A stretch of 64,000 nt of DNA from Nesterenkonia alkaliphila (GTDB lineage Bacteria > Actinomycetota > Actinomycetes > Actinomycetales > Micrococcaceae). Location of the stretch: positions 1 to 64,000 of the forward strand of contig NZ_WRPM01000103.1 in assembly GCF_009758175.1 (NCBI RefSeq). Reading direction: 5' to 3'. The notes beneath the pieces are model-generated. The model was not told the origin of the DNA. It saw nothing but the letters and a program-made list of their open reading frames with translations, and ran no database searches. The stretch's first letter is position 1, and every line of letters begins with the position of its first letter. A program made the translations under genes and the position numbers. This document shows, piece by piece, positions 52,739 through 61,239 of the stretch.

Positions 52739-53709
52739 CAGCGCACCCCCTCCGGGTTCTCCAGGGTCAGGAAGAGGGTGTAGAGGCCGGCGGCGATCCC
52801 CGCGGTGAGCAGCACCTCAACCCCCAGCACCGCCGCGAAGGCCCACTCCGGCTGCCAGGACAGCCAGGGCAGCCCCAGCACCGGGCCTGCCAGCCCGGCC
52901 AGGATGAACACGACGACGCCGCCCACCAGCACCGGGCGCAGCCAGTGAGCCGTGGCGGCCCCCAGGCTCACATGGGAGGTCCGAAGCAGGATGAAGGCGG
53001 CGGCCAGCACCGCACCGGACTGGAAGGCCCCGCCGGATTCGGCCGAGCCGGCGAAGAGCAGCCACAGGCCCAGCAGCATCAGAGCCGGGGCCAGCAGCCG
53101 GGCCGCCCAGGGCAGGGCGGAGGGCACCGGGGGCATCGGCGCCGAGGTCTGGTGGACGCCCAGCCGGTGGGTGCCCGGGTCGGAGAGCCCGCCGCCGCGG
53201 CACAGGGCCAGCACCGCAGCGGCGGTGAGCATCAGGATCGCCGACTCCAGCAGCGTGTCATAGGCGCGGAAGGCCAGCAGCACCCCGGTGATCGGGTGCT
53301 CGACCCCGGTGTCCGGCATCTGGTCCTCCACGCCCGCCTGCCAGGCCGGCAGCTGCTGGTCCACCCGGAACCAGACCGCGGCGGCCACCACCGCCAGGGT
53401 GCCTCCGCAGGCGAGGCCGATCAGCGGCCGCAGCCAGGGCAGCCGGGGACTGGGCTGCATCCCCCCGGCACCGGGAGGCTCCGGGCTGCGCACCGCCAGC
53501 CACACCATCAGCGCGGACAGCAGGCCGGTGCCGATGGCCGCCTCCGCCAGGGCCACATCCAGCGAGTCCAACCGCAGCCACACCATGGTCACCACGATGC
53601 CCAGTGCCAGGAAGCCCATAGTGATCACCAGTCGGGAGCGCGGAATCAGGCACAGGCCGGTCACCGCCAGCACAGCCAGGCCCAGGGTGATGTCGAGCGA
53701 GGAGATCAC
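52738..53709 (-). CDS. Fused MrpA C-terminal (MbhD/MbhE) and MrpB-like subunit
   Basis: This 323-residue protein joins three modules. Residues 1-75 are DUF4040/MbhD-like (DITLGLAVLAVTGLCLI and LDVALAEAAIGTGLLSALM). Residues about 95-185 are MbhE-like (HPITGVLLAFRAYDTLLESAIL, the NxVTxVLxDFRAxDTLGE-type motif). The remainder is MrpB-like (LLGLWLLFAGSAESGGAFQSG). In classical Mrp operons the first two belong to the C-terminus of MrpA and the third is a separate gene. No full-length MrpA is present in this operon. Confidence 0.82.
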   Translation of the reverse strand: MISSLDITLGLAVLAVTGLCLIPRSRLVITMGFLALGIVVTMVWLRLDSLDVALAEAAIGTGLLSALMVWLAVRSPEPPGAGGMQPSPRLPWLRPLIGLACGGTLAVVAAAVWFRVDQQLPAWQAGVEDQMPDTGVEHPITGVLLAFRAYDTLLESAILMLTAAAVLALCRGGGLSDPGTHRLGVHQTSAPMPPVPSALPWAARLLAPALMLLGLWLLFAGSAESGGAFQSGAVLAAAFILLRTSHVSLGAATAHWLRPVLVGGVVVFILAGLAGPVLGLPWLSWQPEWAFAAVLGVEVLLTAGIAAGLYTLFLTLENPEGVR

Positions 53710-54053
53710 CGGTCATCACCTGCTTCAGGTGAGCCGGCGGCGTCGTTGTGGTGCATCGGCTCCCGCTCAGCGGCATGATCGGCCTCCAGCCCGCCGATTA
53801 CATGGGCAGAGACTGAGGCCCCAGCCAGGGCGAATAGCCAGCACAGCAGCATCAGCCCGGCGATCGCCCAGTCGGCCAGCCAGAGCGCGGCGCCCGCCAG
53901 CACCAGTCCCAGCCCCAGGTTGTCCGCCTTGGTCAGCGCGTGCAGCCGGGAGCGCACATCGGTGAACCGGATCAGCCCCAGGGTGCCTACGGTGAAGAAG
54001 AAGGCGCCGCCGATGATCAGCGCCGCAGCCAGAATCTCCAGCACAAAGCTCAT
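53706..54053 (-). CDS. mrpG: Na+/H+ antiporter subunit MrpG
   Basis: This 115-residue subunit matches MrpG/MnhG/PhaG: LIIGGAFFFTVGTLGLIRF, then the conserved DVRSRLHALTKADNLGLGLV cytoplasmic loop, and a third helix. The pairing with MrpF upstream is standard. Ends overlap the neighbours by four bases on each side. Confidence 0.93.
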   Translation of the reverse strand: MSFVLEILAAALIIGGAFFFTVGTLGLIRFTDVRSRLHALTKADNLGLGLVLAGAALWLADWAIAGLMLLCWLFALAGASVSAHVIGGLEADHAAEREPMHHNDAAGSPEAGDDR

Positions 54054-54403
54054 GGGCGCTCACTCCGCTGCGCCGTGCTGCCGGTGGTGTCATGGCCTTC
54101 AGCGGCATCCTCGCGGGTCCGTGCCCCGGCTGCGGCACGAACTGCTGCGGTCAGCGCGGCAGTGCCGGTGAGGATCAGGGCCACGTCCAGCAGTCGGAAG
54201 GGCGGGCTGAGATTCTCGCCCAGGAGGGACTCCAACACGATCAGCAGCGCGACCATGCCGGCCCCGGTGGTGCCGGTCAGCAGCACCACCAGCAGCCAGT
54301 TCTCACTGAAGCCGCGGCGGGCGAAGGCGAACAGGGCGGTCCCGAAGTTCAGCAGCAGGATGATCAGCACGGCCGCCAGGACGGTCGCCATCACCTGGTC
54401 CAC
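54050..54403 (-). CDS. mrpF: Na+/H+ antiporter subunit MrpF-like
   Basis: This 117-residue protein has three hydrophobic segments and ends its membrane part with LLDVALILTGTAALTAAVRA, the conserved MrpF third helix. The second helix region, WLLVVLLTGTTGAGMVALLIV, carries the usual small residues. The GTG at 54403 is chosen because AGGAGG lies six bases upstream; a further in-frame GTG at 54436 has no such signal. It is the first gene of the operon. Confidence 0.78.
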   Translation of the reverse strand: MDQVMATVLAAVLIILLLNFGTALFAFARRGFSENWLLVVLLTGTTGAGMVALLIVLESLLGENLSPPFRLLDVALILTGTAALTAAVRAAAGARTREDAAEGHDTTGSTAQRSERP

Positions 54404-54599
54404 AACATCCCTCCTGGTCAGCGCCTGGGTAGCCACGTCCTACCGTCCCTATGGACAACCTCGCAGTATTGCCTGGACATTCCCTCGGCGTGCCGCTGCG
54501 GAGCTCGGTACTATGGACTGGATCGTGCCAGTAGTGATGTGAAACACAGGACTGGTTCACGTGCAGTTCAACTGAACGACACCTGCCCGTCGACTAAGG

Positions 54600-54632
54600 G
54601 GCGGAGCATGGCCCAGAGGCTGCTGCTCCGCC
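54600..54632 (+). promoter_or_regulatory. Leader hairpin before the second sugar ABC operon
   Basis: GGCGGAGCA and TGCTCCGCC form a perfect 9-bp stem with a 15-base loop, ending about 21 bases before the TTG start of the permease gene. No T tract follows, so it is not a simple terminator. It could be a leader RNA element or an operator; which is not decidable here. Confidence 0.35.
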
Positions 54633-54653
54633 GGAGAACCTGAGGGGGACCGT

Positions 54654-55637
54654 TTGACGACTACTGCATCGCCGCCCGCGTTGGGCAGGCGAGACTCCGC
54701 CGAGCCCTCTGGCGCGCCGGACGAGCACCAGCTGGAGATCGAGCGCAGACGGGCCCGCCGCCGGCAGAGGTCCAAGAACTGGTCGCTCTTCCTGCTCTTC
54801 GCAGGCCCCAATATCCTGCTGATCCTGGCGTTCATCTACTACCCGCTGGCCATGAACGTCTGGTACTCCACTCTGGACTGGCGCCTCGGAGCCCCCAGTG
54901 CCGATCCGGTGGGACTGGCCAACTACCAGCGCTTCTTCACCTCGCCCTCAGGTCTTGAGGTGTGGCGGGTCACTGGAATCTTCACCTTCGGGGCGGTCGC
55001 CGGCTCCATGGTGCTGGGCCTGCTCATCGCCCTGGTGCTGAACAAGAAGATTCCGGGCCGCACCTTCGCCCGCACCGCGGTCTTCAGCCCCTATGTGCTC
55101 TCCGGGGTGGGCGTGGCCCTGGTGTGGATGTTCATCTTCGATCCCCAGCGCGGGGCCCTGATGCATATTCTGAACCGCTTCGGCATCGACTCCCCCCAGT
55201 GGTTCCTGGACCCGGACGCAAATCTGTGGATGGTGATAATCGTCTACGTCTGGAAGAACCTCGGCTACTGTGCGGTGGTCTTCCTGGCGGGCCTGCAGTC
55301 CATTCCCCGGGACCTCCTTGAGGCGGCGACTATCGACCGGGCCGGCCCGGTGCGCCGGTTCTTCTCGGTGGTGCTGCCGCTGCTGACGCCCACTGTGTTC
55401 TTCCTGCTGGTCACCAACATCATCTTCTCCATGACCAATGCCTTTGACATCCTTCGGGTGATGACTCCCACCGGCAACGGCACCAACACCATCATCTTCG
55501 AGATCTACCTGCAGTCCTTCGGCCAGTTCAACCGAGCCGGCTACTCTGCGGCCATCGCCGTGGTGCTGTTCCTGACTCTGCTCATCATCACCGCCGTCCA
55601 ACTACGGTTCGTGGAGAGGAAGGTGCACTACCAGTGA
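54654..55637 (+). CDS. Sugar ABC transporter permease (MalF-type)
   Basis: This 327-residue permease has a 45-residue basic N-terminal tail (RRRARRRQRSKNWS), a first helix LFLLFAGPNILLILAFIYY, and the EAA-loop segment LLEAATIDRAGPVRRFFSVV. I keep the TTG start because GAGGGGG lies just upstream. It begins a permease-permease-binding protein operon; the sugar is unknown. As in the other operon of this window, no ATPase gene is present. Confidence 0.9.
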   Translation: MTTTASPPALGRRDSAEPSGAPDEHQLEIERRRARRRQRSKNWSLFLLFAGPNILLILAFIYYPLAMNVWYSTLDWRLGAPSADPVGLANYQRFFTSPSGLEVWRVTGIFTFGAVAGSMVLGLLIALVLNKKIPGRTFARTAVFSPYVLSGVGVALVWMFIFDPQRGALMHILNRFGIDSPQWFLDPDANLWMVIIVYVWKNLGYCAVVFLAGLQSIPRDLLEAATIDRAGPVRRFFSVVLPLLTPTVFFLLVTNIIFSMTNAFDILRVMTPTGNGTNTIIFEIYLQSFGQFNRAGYSAAIAVVLFLTLLIITAVQLRFVERKVHYQ

Positions 55638-56542
55638 GCACGACGACGCCCCAGGCACCTCACGCAGCAACCGCCCGCCGCCGGAGTGCCCCAGACTGGA
55701 CCAAGGCGTTCAGCCCCCGCAATCTGGCCGACACGCTGCTGGCGGGATATCTGCCCATCGTGGTTGCCCTGCTGATCATCGTGCTGCCCCTGGTGTGGAT
55801 GATCTCCTCGAGCTTCAAGCCGGTCAACGAGATCGTGACCCTGGCGCCGGACTTCCTCCCCCAGAACCCCACCCTGGAGAACTACGAGACGGTTGACCGG
55901 CGCATCCCGTTGCTGACGGTGCTGCAGAACAGCATCATCGTCACCTCGGTGGGCTCGGCGATCAAGGTGCTGCTGGCCATCACCACTGCCTACGCCCTGG
56001 TGTTCATCCGAGTGCCCGGGGCGAATCTGATCTTCTTAGGCATCCTGGTGGCGCTGATGGTGCCCCCGGAGGTCTCCATGCTGCCCAACTTCATGACCAT
56101 TGAGGCACTCGGCGGGCGGAACACGCTGTGGGGGATCATCCTGCCCGGGCTGGGCACCGCCTTCGGCACCTTCCTGCTGCGCCAGCACTTCAAAGCCCTG
56201 CCCAAGGAGCTGTTCGAGGCCGCCGACCTGGATGGGGCCGGCCACTTCCGCAAGCTGTTCCAGATCGCGGTGCCGGTCTCCCTGCCGGCAATCTCCACCG
56301 TTGCACTGGTGACCATCGTCAACGAGTGGAACAGCTTCCTCTGGCCGCTGATCATCACCGACAGCCGGGACAAGATGACACTGCCGGTGGCCCTGAACCA
56401 GCTGCGCAGCGTGGAGGACACCGTGGCCAGCTACGGCATCCTGATGGCCGGTGCCGTACTGGTGATTGTGCCCATGCTGATCATCTTCGCCATGCTGCAG
56501 CGCTACATCGTGGCCGGCCTGACCCAGGGCGCAGTGAAGTAG
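55634..56542 (+). CDS. Sugar ABC transporter permease (MalG-type)
   Basis: This 302-residue permease shows the helices of the MalG family, LLAGYLPIVVALLIIVLPLVWM first, and the EAA-loop segment LFEAADLDGAGHFRKLFQIA, and ends with YIVAGLTQGAVK, the family's usual C-terminus. The GTG overlaps the stop of the preceding permease (GTGA). The start of its coding sequence contains one copy of the ACGACGCC octamer. Confidence 0.92.
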   Translation: MSTTTPQAPHAATARRRSAPDWTKAFSPRNLADTLLAGYLPIVVALLIIVLPLVWMISSSFKPVNEIVTLAPDFLPQNPTLENYETVDRRIPLLTVLQNSIIVTSVGSAIKVLLAITTAYALVFIRVPGANLIFLGILVALMVPPEVSMLPNFMTIEALGGRNTLWGIILPGLGTAFGTFLLRQHFKALPKELFEAADLDGAGHFRKLFQIAVPVSLPAISTVALVTIVNEWNSFLWPLIITDSRDKMTLPVALNQLRSVEDTVASYGILMAGAVLVIVPMLIIFAMLQRYIVAGLTQGAVK

Positions 56543-56605
56543 CCCAGTGAAGTAGACCTCCGAGCCATGCCTATTATCCCGATGAATAATCAAAGGAGCA
56601 CCACT

Positions 56606-57928
56606 ATGAAGCATCCGAGCATCACCCGCACCTGGAAGGGGATCGCCGTGTTCAGCGCGGCGGCCCTTGCGGTCACCGCCTGCGGCCCCGACACCGGCGG
56701 GGGCGACGCCGCCGAGGAGGGCGAGGAGACCGACTGGTCCGAGGTGGAGCCGGCAGACTCCATCGTCTTCGCCACCAACCACCCCGGCGGCTCAGAGGAC
56801 CTGGAGGACGAGCTGATCGAGCAGTTCACCGAGGAGACCGGCATTGAGGTTGAGGTGATCACCTCCGGAGCCAACTACGAGGAGACCTCCCAGTGGTTCC
56901 AGACCGGCGGCGGCTCCAACGCCGATGTCATCGTCCTCTCCGACGCCACCTGGTTCCCCAACTACCTCAATGGCGCCCTGGCACCGGTGGACGAACTGCT
57001 GGAGGCCGCCGATGTGGACGTCAGCGGGTATGTGGAGGCGCTCTACGAGGACTACCTCTACGAGGACAACCACTACGGGGTCCCCTACGCCCGGTCCACC
57101 CCGCTGTTCTACTACAACGTGGAGCACTTCGAAGAGGCCGGTGTGGACGCCCCGCCGCAGACCTGGGACGAAGTGGCCGAGATCGCCCAGACCATCGTGG
57201 ATGAGGGTGTGGCCTCCTACGGCTACGCCTTCCCGCCCTCCAATGAGTACCCGGCCTGGGGCATGGCAAACCTGGTATGGGGCTACGGCGGCGGATGGTC
57301 CGATGAGTGGGACTTCTCCGCAGTCTCCTCCGATGAGACCGTGGAGGCCATCGAGTTCGCTCAGAACGGCGTGCAGGAGGGCTGGGCGAATGTGGCCGCC
57401 ACCTCGCAGACCGATGACTTCGCCTCTGGCGTGGCCTCAATGACCATCCAGTCCACCGGCTCACTGGGAGGCATCCTGGAGGCTGCAGACTTCGAGGTGG
57501 GCACCGCCTTCCTGCCTGACGGGCCTGCCGCCGAGGGCGAGACCCCCACTGGGGGCGCCGGTCTGATGATCGCCTCCGCCTCCTCCCCCGAGGAGCAGCT
57601 GGCCGCCGCGATGTTCGCCGCCCACATGACCTCAGCGGAGTCGCAGGCGATCTTCTCCGCAGGCACCGGCTACGTCCCCTCCCACCAGGACGCCGATATG
57701 TCCGAGGTCTACCAGGAGCGTCCGCAGTTCGAGACGGCAGTGGACCAGCTGGAGCGTGCCCGGGTGCAGGACTACGCCCGCGTCTTCCTGCCCGGTGCTG
57801 ACCTGGAGCTGGCAGAGACTCTGCAGAGCCTGCTGACCAGTGACGCCGATGTGCGCGAAGAGCTGGAGCGGGTGCAGGCGGAGTTCGAGGATCTCTACGA
57901 GTCTGACCTGGCGGACGAGCTCGAATAA
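56606..57928 (+). CDS. Sugar ABC transporter substrate-binding lipoprotein
   Basis: This 440-residue binding protein has a lipoprotein signal: HPSITRTWKGIAVFSAAALA followed by the lipobox VTACGP. The mature protein is very acidic (EEGEETDWSEVEPAD at its N-terminus). A UgpB-like core follows with QWFQTGGGSNADVIVLSD and YGVPYARSTPLFYYN. I chose the ATG at 56606, with AAGGAG seven bases upstream. As third gene it delivers substrate to the two permeases. The ligand class may be glycerol-phosphate-like or oligosaccharide; the sequence does not decide. Confidence 0.9.
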   Translation: MKHPSITRTWKGIAVFSAAALAVTACGPDTGGGDAAEEGEETDWSEVEPADSIVFATNHPGGSEDLEDELIEQFTEETGIEVEVITSGANYEETSQWFQTGGGSNADVIVLSDATWFPNYLNGALAPVDELLEAADVDVSGYVEALYEDYLYEDNHYGVPYARSTPLFYYNVEHFEEAGVDAPPQTWDEVAEIAQTIVDEGVASYGYAFPPSNEYPAWGMANLVWGYGGGWSDEWDFSAVSSDETVEAIEFAQNGVQEGWANVAATSQTDDFASGVASMTIQSTGSLGGILEAADFEVGTAFLPDGPAAEGETPTGGAGLMIASASSPEEQLAAAMFAAHMTSAESQAIFSAGTGYVPSHQDADMSEVYQERPQFETAVDQLERARVQDYARVFLPGADLELAETLQSLLTSDADVREELERVQAEFEDLYESDLADELE

Positions 57929-57940
57929 TCCTCACTTCAC

Positions 57941-57980
57941 CACGTCGGCCCTCCTCGGTAGTCTGAGGAGGGCCGACGTG
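57941..57980. terminator. Bidirectional stem-loop terminator
   Basis: CACGTCGGCCCTCCTC and GAGGAGGGCCGACGTG form a perfect 16-bp stem with an 8-base loop between the ABC operon and the dienelactone hydrolase gene. There is no T tract, but such strong stems commonly end transcription in high-G+C genomes. Confidence 0.7.
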
Positions 57981-57998
57981 TATACCAAGGAGGACTGC

Positions 57999-58709
57999 AT
58001 GGCTGAGAAGACCCCGCACCAGAACATCACCTTCCCGCTGCCCGAGGCCGATGTCACCGACACCGGTCACGGTTATCTGGCCACCCCGCCCTCAGGCTCC
58101 GGACCGGCCGTGATCGTCATCCAGGAGTGGTGGGGCCTGACTGACCACATCAAGGAGGTGACCGACCGCCTGGCTGCTGCAGGGTTTGTGGCCCTGGCCC
58201 CGGACCTCTACGGCGGTTGGATCACCCACGACGGAGACGAGGCCGGCGAGATGATGTCCAAGCTCCCGGCCGAGGAGGGCGCACGGCAGCTGGCCGGGGC
58301 GGCAGACTTCCTGCTCGCCCACGAGGATGTCACCTCCTCCACAGTGGGTGCCATCGGCTTCTGCATGGGCGGGGGGTTCGTCCTGGCCCTGGCCGCCCAG
58401 CAGGGGGAGAAGATCTCCGCAGCTGTGCCCTTCTACGGGGTGGGCCAGGCGGTGCCGGAGACCTACACCGGGGTCAGAGCAGCCGTGCAGGGCCACTACG
58501 CCACCCAGGACCAGATGTACCCGGAGGACCAGGCCCGGGCGCAGGAGGCCCAGATCCGTGAGGAGTCCGGGGCCGAGGTCGAGTTCTTCTACTACGAGGC
58601 CGGCCACGCCTTCCACAACGATGAGAACCTCATCGGCACCTACGACCCCGAGAAGGCCGCCCTGGCTTGGGAACGCAGCCTCGACTTTCTGCGCAAGAAG
58701 GTGGTGTGA
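57999..58709 (+). CDS. Dienelactone hydrolase family protein
   Basis: This 236-residue alpha/beta hydrolase has the dienelactone hydrolase nucleophile motif GFCMGGG with a catalytic cysteine, the opening VIVIQEWWGLTDHIKEV and the catalytic histidine in AGHAFHNDEN. The family hydrolyses dienelactones or related esters in the cytoplasm; the real substrate is uncertain. The ATG has AAGGAGG upstream. Its stop overlaps the start of the LysR-type effector domain gene. Confidence 0.92.
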   Translation: MAEKTPHQNITFPLPEADVTDTGHGYLATPPSGSGPAVIVIQEWWGLTDHIKEVTDRLAAAGFVALAPDLYGGWITHDGDEAGEMMSKLPAEEGARQLAGAADFLLAHEDVTSSTVGAIGFCMGGGFVLALAAQQGEKISAAVPFYGVGQAVPETYTGVRAAVQGHYATQDQMYPEDQARAQEAQIREESGAEVEFFYYEAGHAFHNDENLIGTYDPEKAALAWERSLDFLRKKVV

Positions 58710-59503
58710 GCTTCCCGGGGCAGCTCACCCTCGGTGCGATCCCCGGGGCTGCACCGGATAAGTGGGTGCGGCGTTGGCGTGAGCGGTTTCCGGCGATCTC
58801 GCTCCGGGTGGTCTATTACGACGACGCCGGGGCACCTGAGCGCCTCATCGCGGGCACCGTAGACATCAGCTACCACCGCAGCAGGGAGGGCCTGCAGCTG
58901 CCTGAGGAGGGACTCTTCCACCGGGTCCGGCTCTATACCGAGCAGGCCGTGGTCTGCGCGGCGCGGGATCACTGTGTGGCCGCCGCGGAGGACTCGGTGG
59001 ACGTCGCCGAGCTCTTCGATGAGCCGTTCTTGGACCCTCGCGGGATGGTCAGCGAGCCCGCGGACCCGCACCGACCGCTTGCCGGGGAGGAGCTGGCACG
59101 TGCTGAGCGCATCGCCCTGGAGGTGGTGGCATCCGGGGCGGGCCTGCTGGTGATGCCGCATTCGGTGGCCAGGTCGCTGAGTCGCAAGGACGTCGTCACG
59201 CGGGTCCTGGACCAGGCGCCCGGCTATGACGTCTCGCTTCTCTGGCTGCGGGAACGGGACTCCGAGCAGATCCAGGAGTTTATCGGCGTCGCCCGGGGGC
59301 GCCGCGCCCAGTCTCCGAGGTCGGCGGTGTCCAGTGCAGATATTCAGCACAGCGCAGATGTACAGCACAGCGCAGACGCGCGGCGGAAGGAGCCTGCACG
59401 CCGGCCCCAGGCCAGAGGCGGTGCGCGAGGCGGCCAGCGGCAGGGCGGAGCTACTCGGAGGCGTCCTCGGGGTGGCGGGCGAGGTGGATCAGGGCGGCGA
59501 TGA
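58706..59503 (+). CDS. LysR-type substrate-binding domain protein lacking HTH
   Basis: This 265-residue protein starts directly with the first strand of a LysR effector domain (FPGQLTLGAIPGAAPDKWVRR), continues with VDISYHRSREGLQLPEEGLF and GAGLLVMPHSVARSL, and has no DNA-binding helix-turn-helix. The GTG overlaps the hydrolase stop (GTGA), so no N-terminal domain has been missed. The C-terminal 60 residues are Gly/Arg-rich and strongly basic (RGGARGGQRQGG), probably disordered, and may bind nucleic acid. Its 3' end overlaps metS on the opposite strand by 53 bases. It may be a ligand sensor rather than a classical regulator. Confidence 0.8.
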   Translation: MSFPGQLTLGAIPGAAPDKWVRRWRERFPAISLRVVYYDDAGAPERLIAGTVDISYHRSREGLQLPEEGLFHRVRLYTEQAVVCAARDHCVAAAEDSVDVAELFDEPFLDPRGMVSEPADPHRPLAGEELARAERIALEVVASGAGLLVMPHSVARSLSRKDVVTRVLDQAPGYDVSLLWLRERDSEQIQEFIGVARGRRAQSPRSAVSSADIQHSADVQHSADARRKEPARRPQARGGARGGQRQGGATRRRPRGGGRGGSGRR

Positions 59504-59561
59504 GCCCGCCCCAGACGGTCACCAGCGCAACGATCATCATCACCACGGCAGCTGCGTCCAT
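59451..59561 (-). CDS. metS: NSS transporter small subunit MetS
   Basis: Translation of the minus strand from the ATG at 59561 gives 36 residues, MDAAAVVMMIVALVTVWGG then LIAALIHLARHPEDASE. This is the one-helix small subunit known from MetP/MetS of Corynebacterium, needed for methionine/alanine import. Its ATG overlaps the metP stop (TGATG). The 3' end runs into the LysR-type gene on the other strand. Confidence 0.88.
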   Translation of the reverse strand: MDAAAVVMMIVALVTVWGGLIAALIHLARHPEDASE

Positions 59562-61132
59562 CAGACTGTCTCCTTTCCGGCTTCGTCACGGTCCGGGTCT
59601 TCCATATGCATCGCGGAGCTCTCTGACCAGGGCATGAGGCTCAGCCCCACCGAGACCACGATCATCAGCGCCAGGGAGCCCCAGCCGAAGGTGGCCAGCA
59701 CCCACGTGTCGAATCCGCCGTAGCCCTCGAGGATCTTGTCGCGGATGTCCAGCACCAGCAGCACCCCGAGCACCAGTGGGAGAACCACCCCGATCAGGGT
59801 CTTCCACACCGGGCCCAAGGTGAGGGAGCCGTAGGCGTTGAGCGCGGCCCGCAGCACGTCCAGCTTCCGGTAGACCCAGGTGGCCAGCACTACCGAGGCG
59901 AAGGCGCCGAGCACGATGCCGACATTATTGGAGAATGCGTCGACCACATCCAGGATGGTCACTCCAGAGACTCCGCCGATGAGCACCACGGAGATCAGCG
60001 CTGCGGGCAGGCCGGCGGCGGCTACCGAGACCGGGCGGGACCAACCCGTCTTGTCCTTCACCGCGGAGACGACCACCTCCAGGATGGAGATCAGCGAGGT
60101 GATCCCGGCCAGGGTCAGCGAGCCGAAGAAGAGCACTCCGAGCAGCGCGGAGGCCGGCGCCTCGGAAATGATGGTGGGGAAGGCGACGAAGGCTAGGCCC
60201 AGCCCGGAGCTGGCCACCTCGTCCACGGCGGTGCCGGCCGCCACGGCCAGGAACCCCAGGGCGGAGAAGACTCCGATGGCCGCCAGCACCTCGAAGGAGG
60301 AGTTGGCGAAGCCGACCACCAGGCCGGAGCCGGTGGCATTGGACTTCCTGCGCAGGTACGAGGCATAGGTGATCATGATGCCGAAGCCCACTGAGAGGCT
60401 GAAGAAGATCTGCCCGTAGGCCTGGATCCATACGGTGGCATCGGTCAAAGCTCCCCAGTCCGGGGTGAAGAGCGCGTTGAGGCCGGTGGTGGCTCCCTCA
60501 AGGGTTAGCGAGTATCCGACCAGGACGGCGAACATGAGGAAGAGCACAGGCATCCCGATCAGCGAGATCGCGGTCAGGCCCTTGCGCACCCCGGTGGCCA
60601 GGGCAGCCAGGAGCAGCACCCACACCACGATCAGCGGCCAGCCCACTTGTGCGACGAAGTCCACGGAGATTCCCGCGCCCTCGGCACCGCCGCCGTCGTA
60701 CTGCAGGAACTCGGCGAAGAAGAAGCCCTCCGCGTCCTCACCCCAGGCCTGGGTCAGCGAGAACCAGGTGTACATCGCCGCCCAGGCGACGATCGCGGCA
60801 TAGTAGATGGCGATCAGGAAGCAGATGCCCACCTGGAACCAGCCCACCGCCTCAGCGCTGGGGTGCATGCGTTTGAAGGCCAGCGGCGGGGAGCCGCGGA
60901 ACTTATAGCCCATTGCGTAGTCGAAGAGCAGGATAGGCAGACCAGCGGTCAGCAGTGCAATCAGGTACGGGATCAGGAAGGCGCCGCCGCCGTTCTCGTA
61001 GGTGACGTACGGGAAGCGCCAGATATTGCCCAGCCCTACGGCAGAGCCGATGGCCACAAGGATGAATGCTGTGCGGCCGGAGAAGCTTTCACGGATGCGG
61101 AAACCGGAGCGGTTTCCTGCGGTGTCAGTCAT
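59561..61132 (-). CDS. metP: NSS-family sodium:amino-acid symporter MetP
   Basis: This 523-residue transporter has the neurotransmitter:sodium symporter fold with about 12 helices. The Na+-site helix reads AIGSAVGLGNIWRFPYVTYE, followed by NGGGAFLIPYL. With the small subunit MetS it imports methionine or alanine using Na+. The gene has its own promoter region with a GACGG/CCGTC dyad. Sodium coupling fits the Mrp antiporter elsewhere in the window. Confidence 0.93.
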   Translation of the reverse strand: MTDTAGNRSGFRIRESFSGRTAFILVAIGSAVGLGNIWRFPYVTYENGGGAFLIPYLIALLTAGLPILLFDYAMGYKFRGSPPLAFKRMHPSAEAVGWFQVGICFLIAIYYAAIVAWAAMYTWFSLTQAWGEDAEGFFFAEFLQYDGGGAEGAGISVDFVAQVGWPLIVVWVLLLAALATGVRKGLTAISLIGMPVLFLMFAVLVGYSLTLEGATTGLNALFTPDWGALTDATVWIQAYGQIFFSLSVGFGIMITYASYLRRKSNATGSGLVVGFANSSFEVLAAIGVFSALGFLAVAAGTAVDEVASSGLGLAFVAFPTIISEAPASALLGVLFFGSLTLAGITSLISILEVVVSAVKDKTGWSRPVSVAAAGLPAALISVVLIGGVSGVTILDVVDAFSNNVGIVLGAFASVVLATWVYRKLDVLRAALNAYGSLTLGPVWKTLIGVVLPLVLGVLLVLDIRDKILEGYGGFDTWVLATFGWGSLALMIVVSVGLSLMPWSESSAMHMEDPDRDEAGKETV

Positions 61133-61186
61133 CGGGACCCCTCTGCGTTAAGACGAGGCGGCGGGAGGGCCCACCGCATTCCATAT

Positions 61187-61203
61187 GACGGAAATATACC
61201 GTC
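61187..61203. promoter_or_regulatory. Dyad in the metP promoter region
   Basis: GACGG and CCGTC flank AAATATA, an AT-rich centre, in the 107-base gap between thiE and metP. It lies about 55 bases before the metP start and may be an operator. A short hairpin TCAGCA-GTTT-TGCTGA at 61219-61234 just past the thiE stop may be its terminator. Confidence 0.35.
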
Positions 61204-61239
61204 TCAGGGGCGCTCTGGTCAGCAGTTTTGCTGATCTGC

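Noticed and set aside
61133-61239. Possible TPP or SAM riboswitch near thiE and metP
   Set aside because: The gap is only 107 bases and lacks the conserved riboswitch cores.
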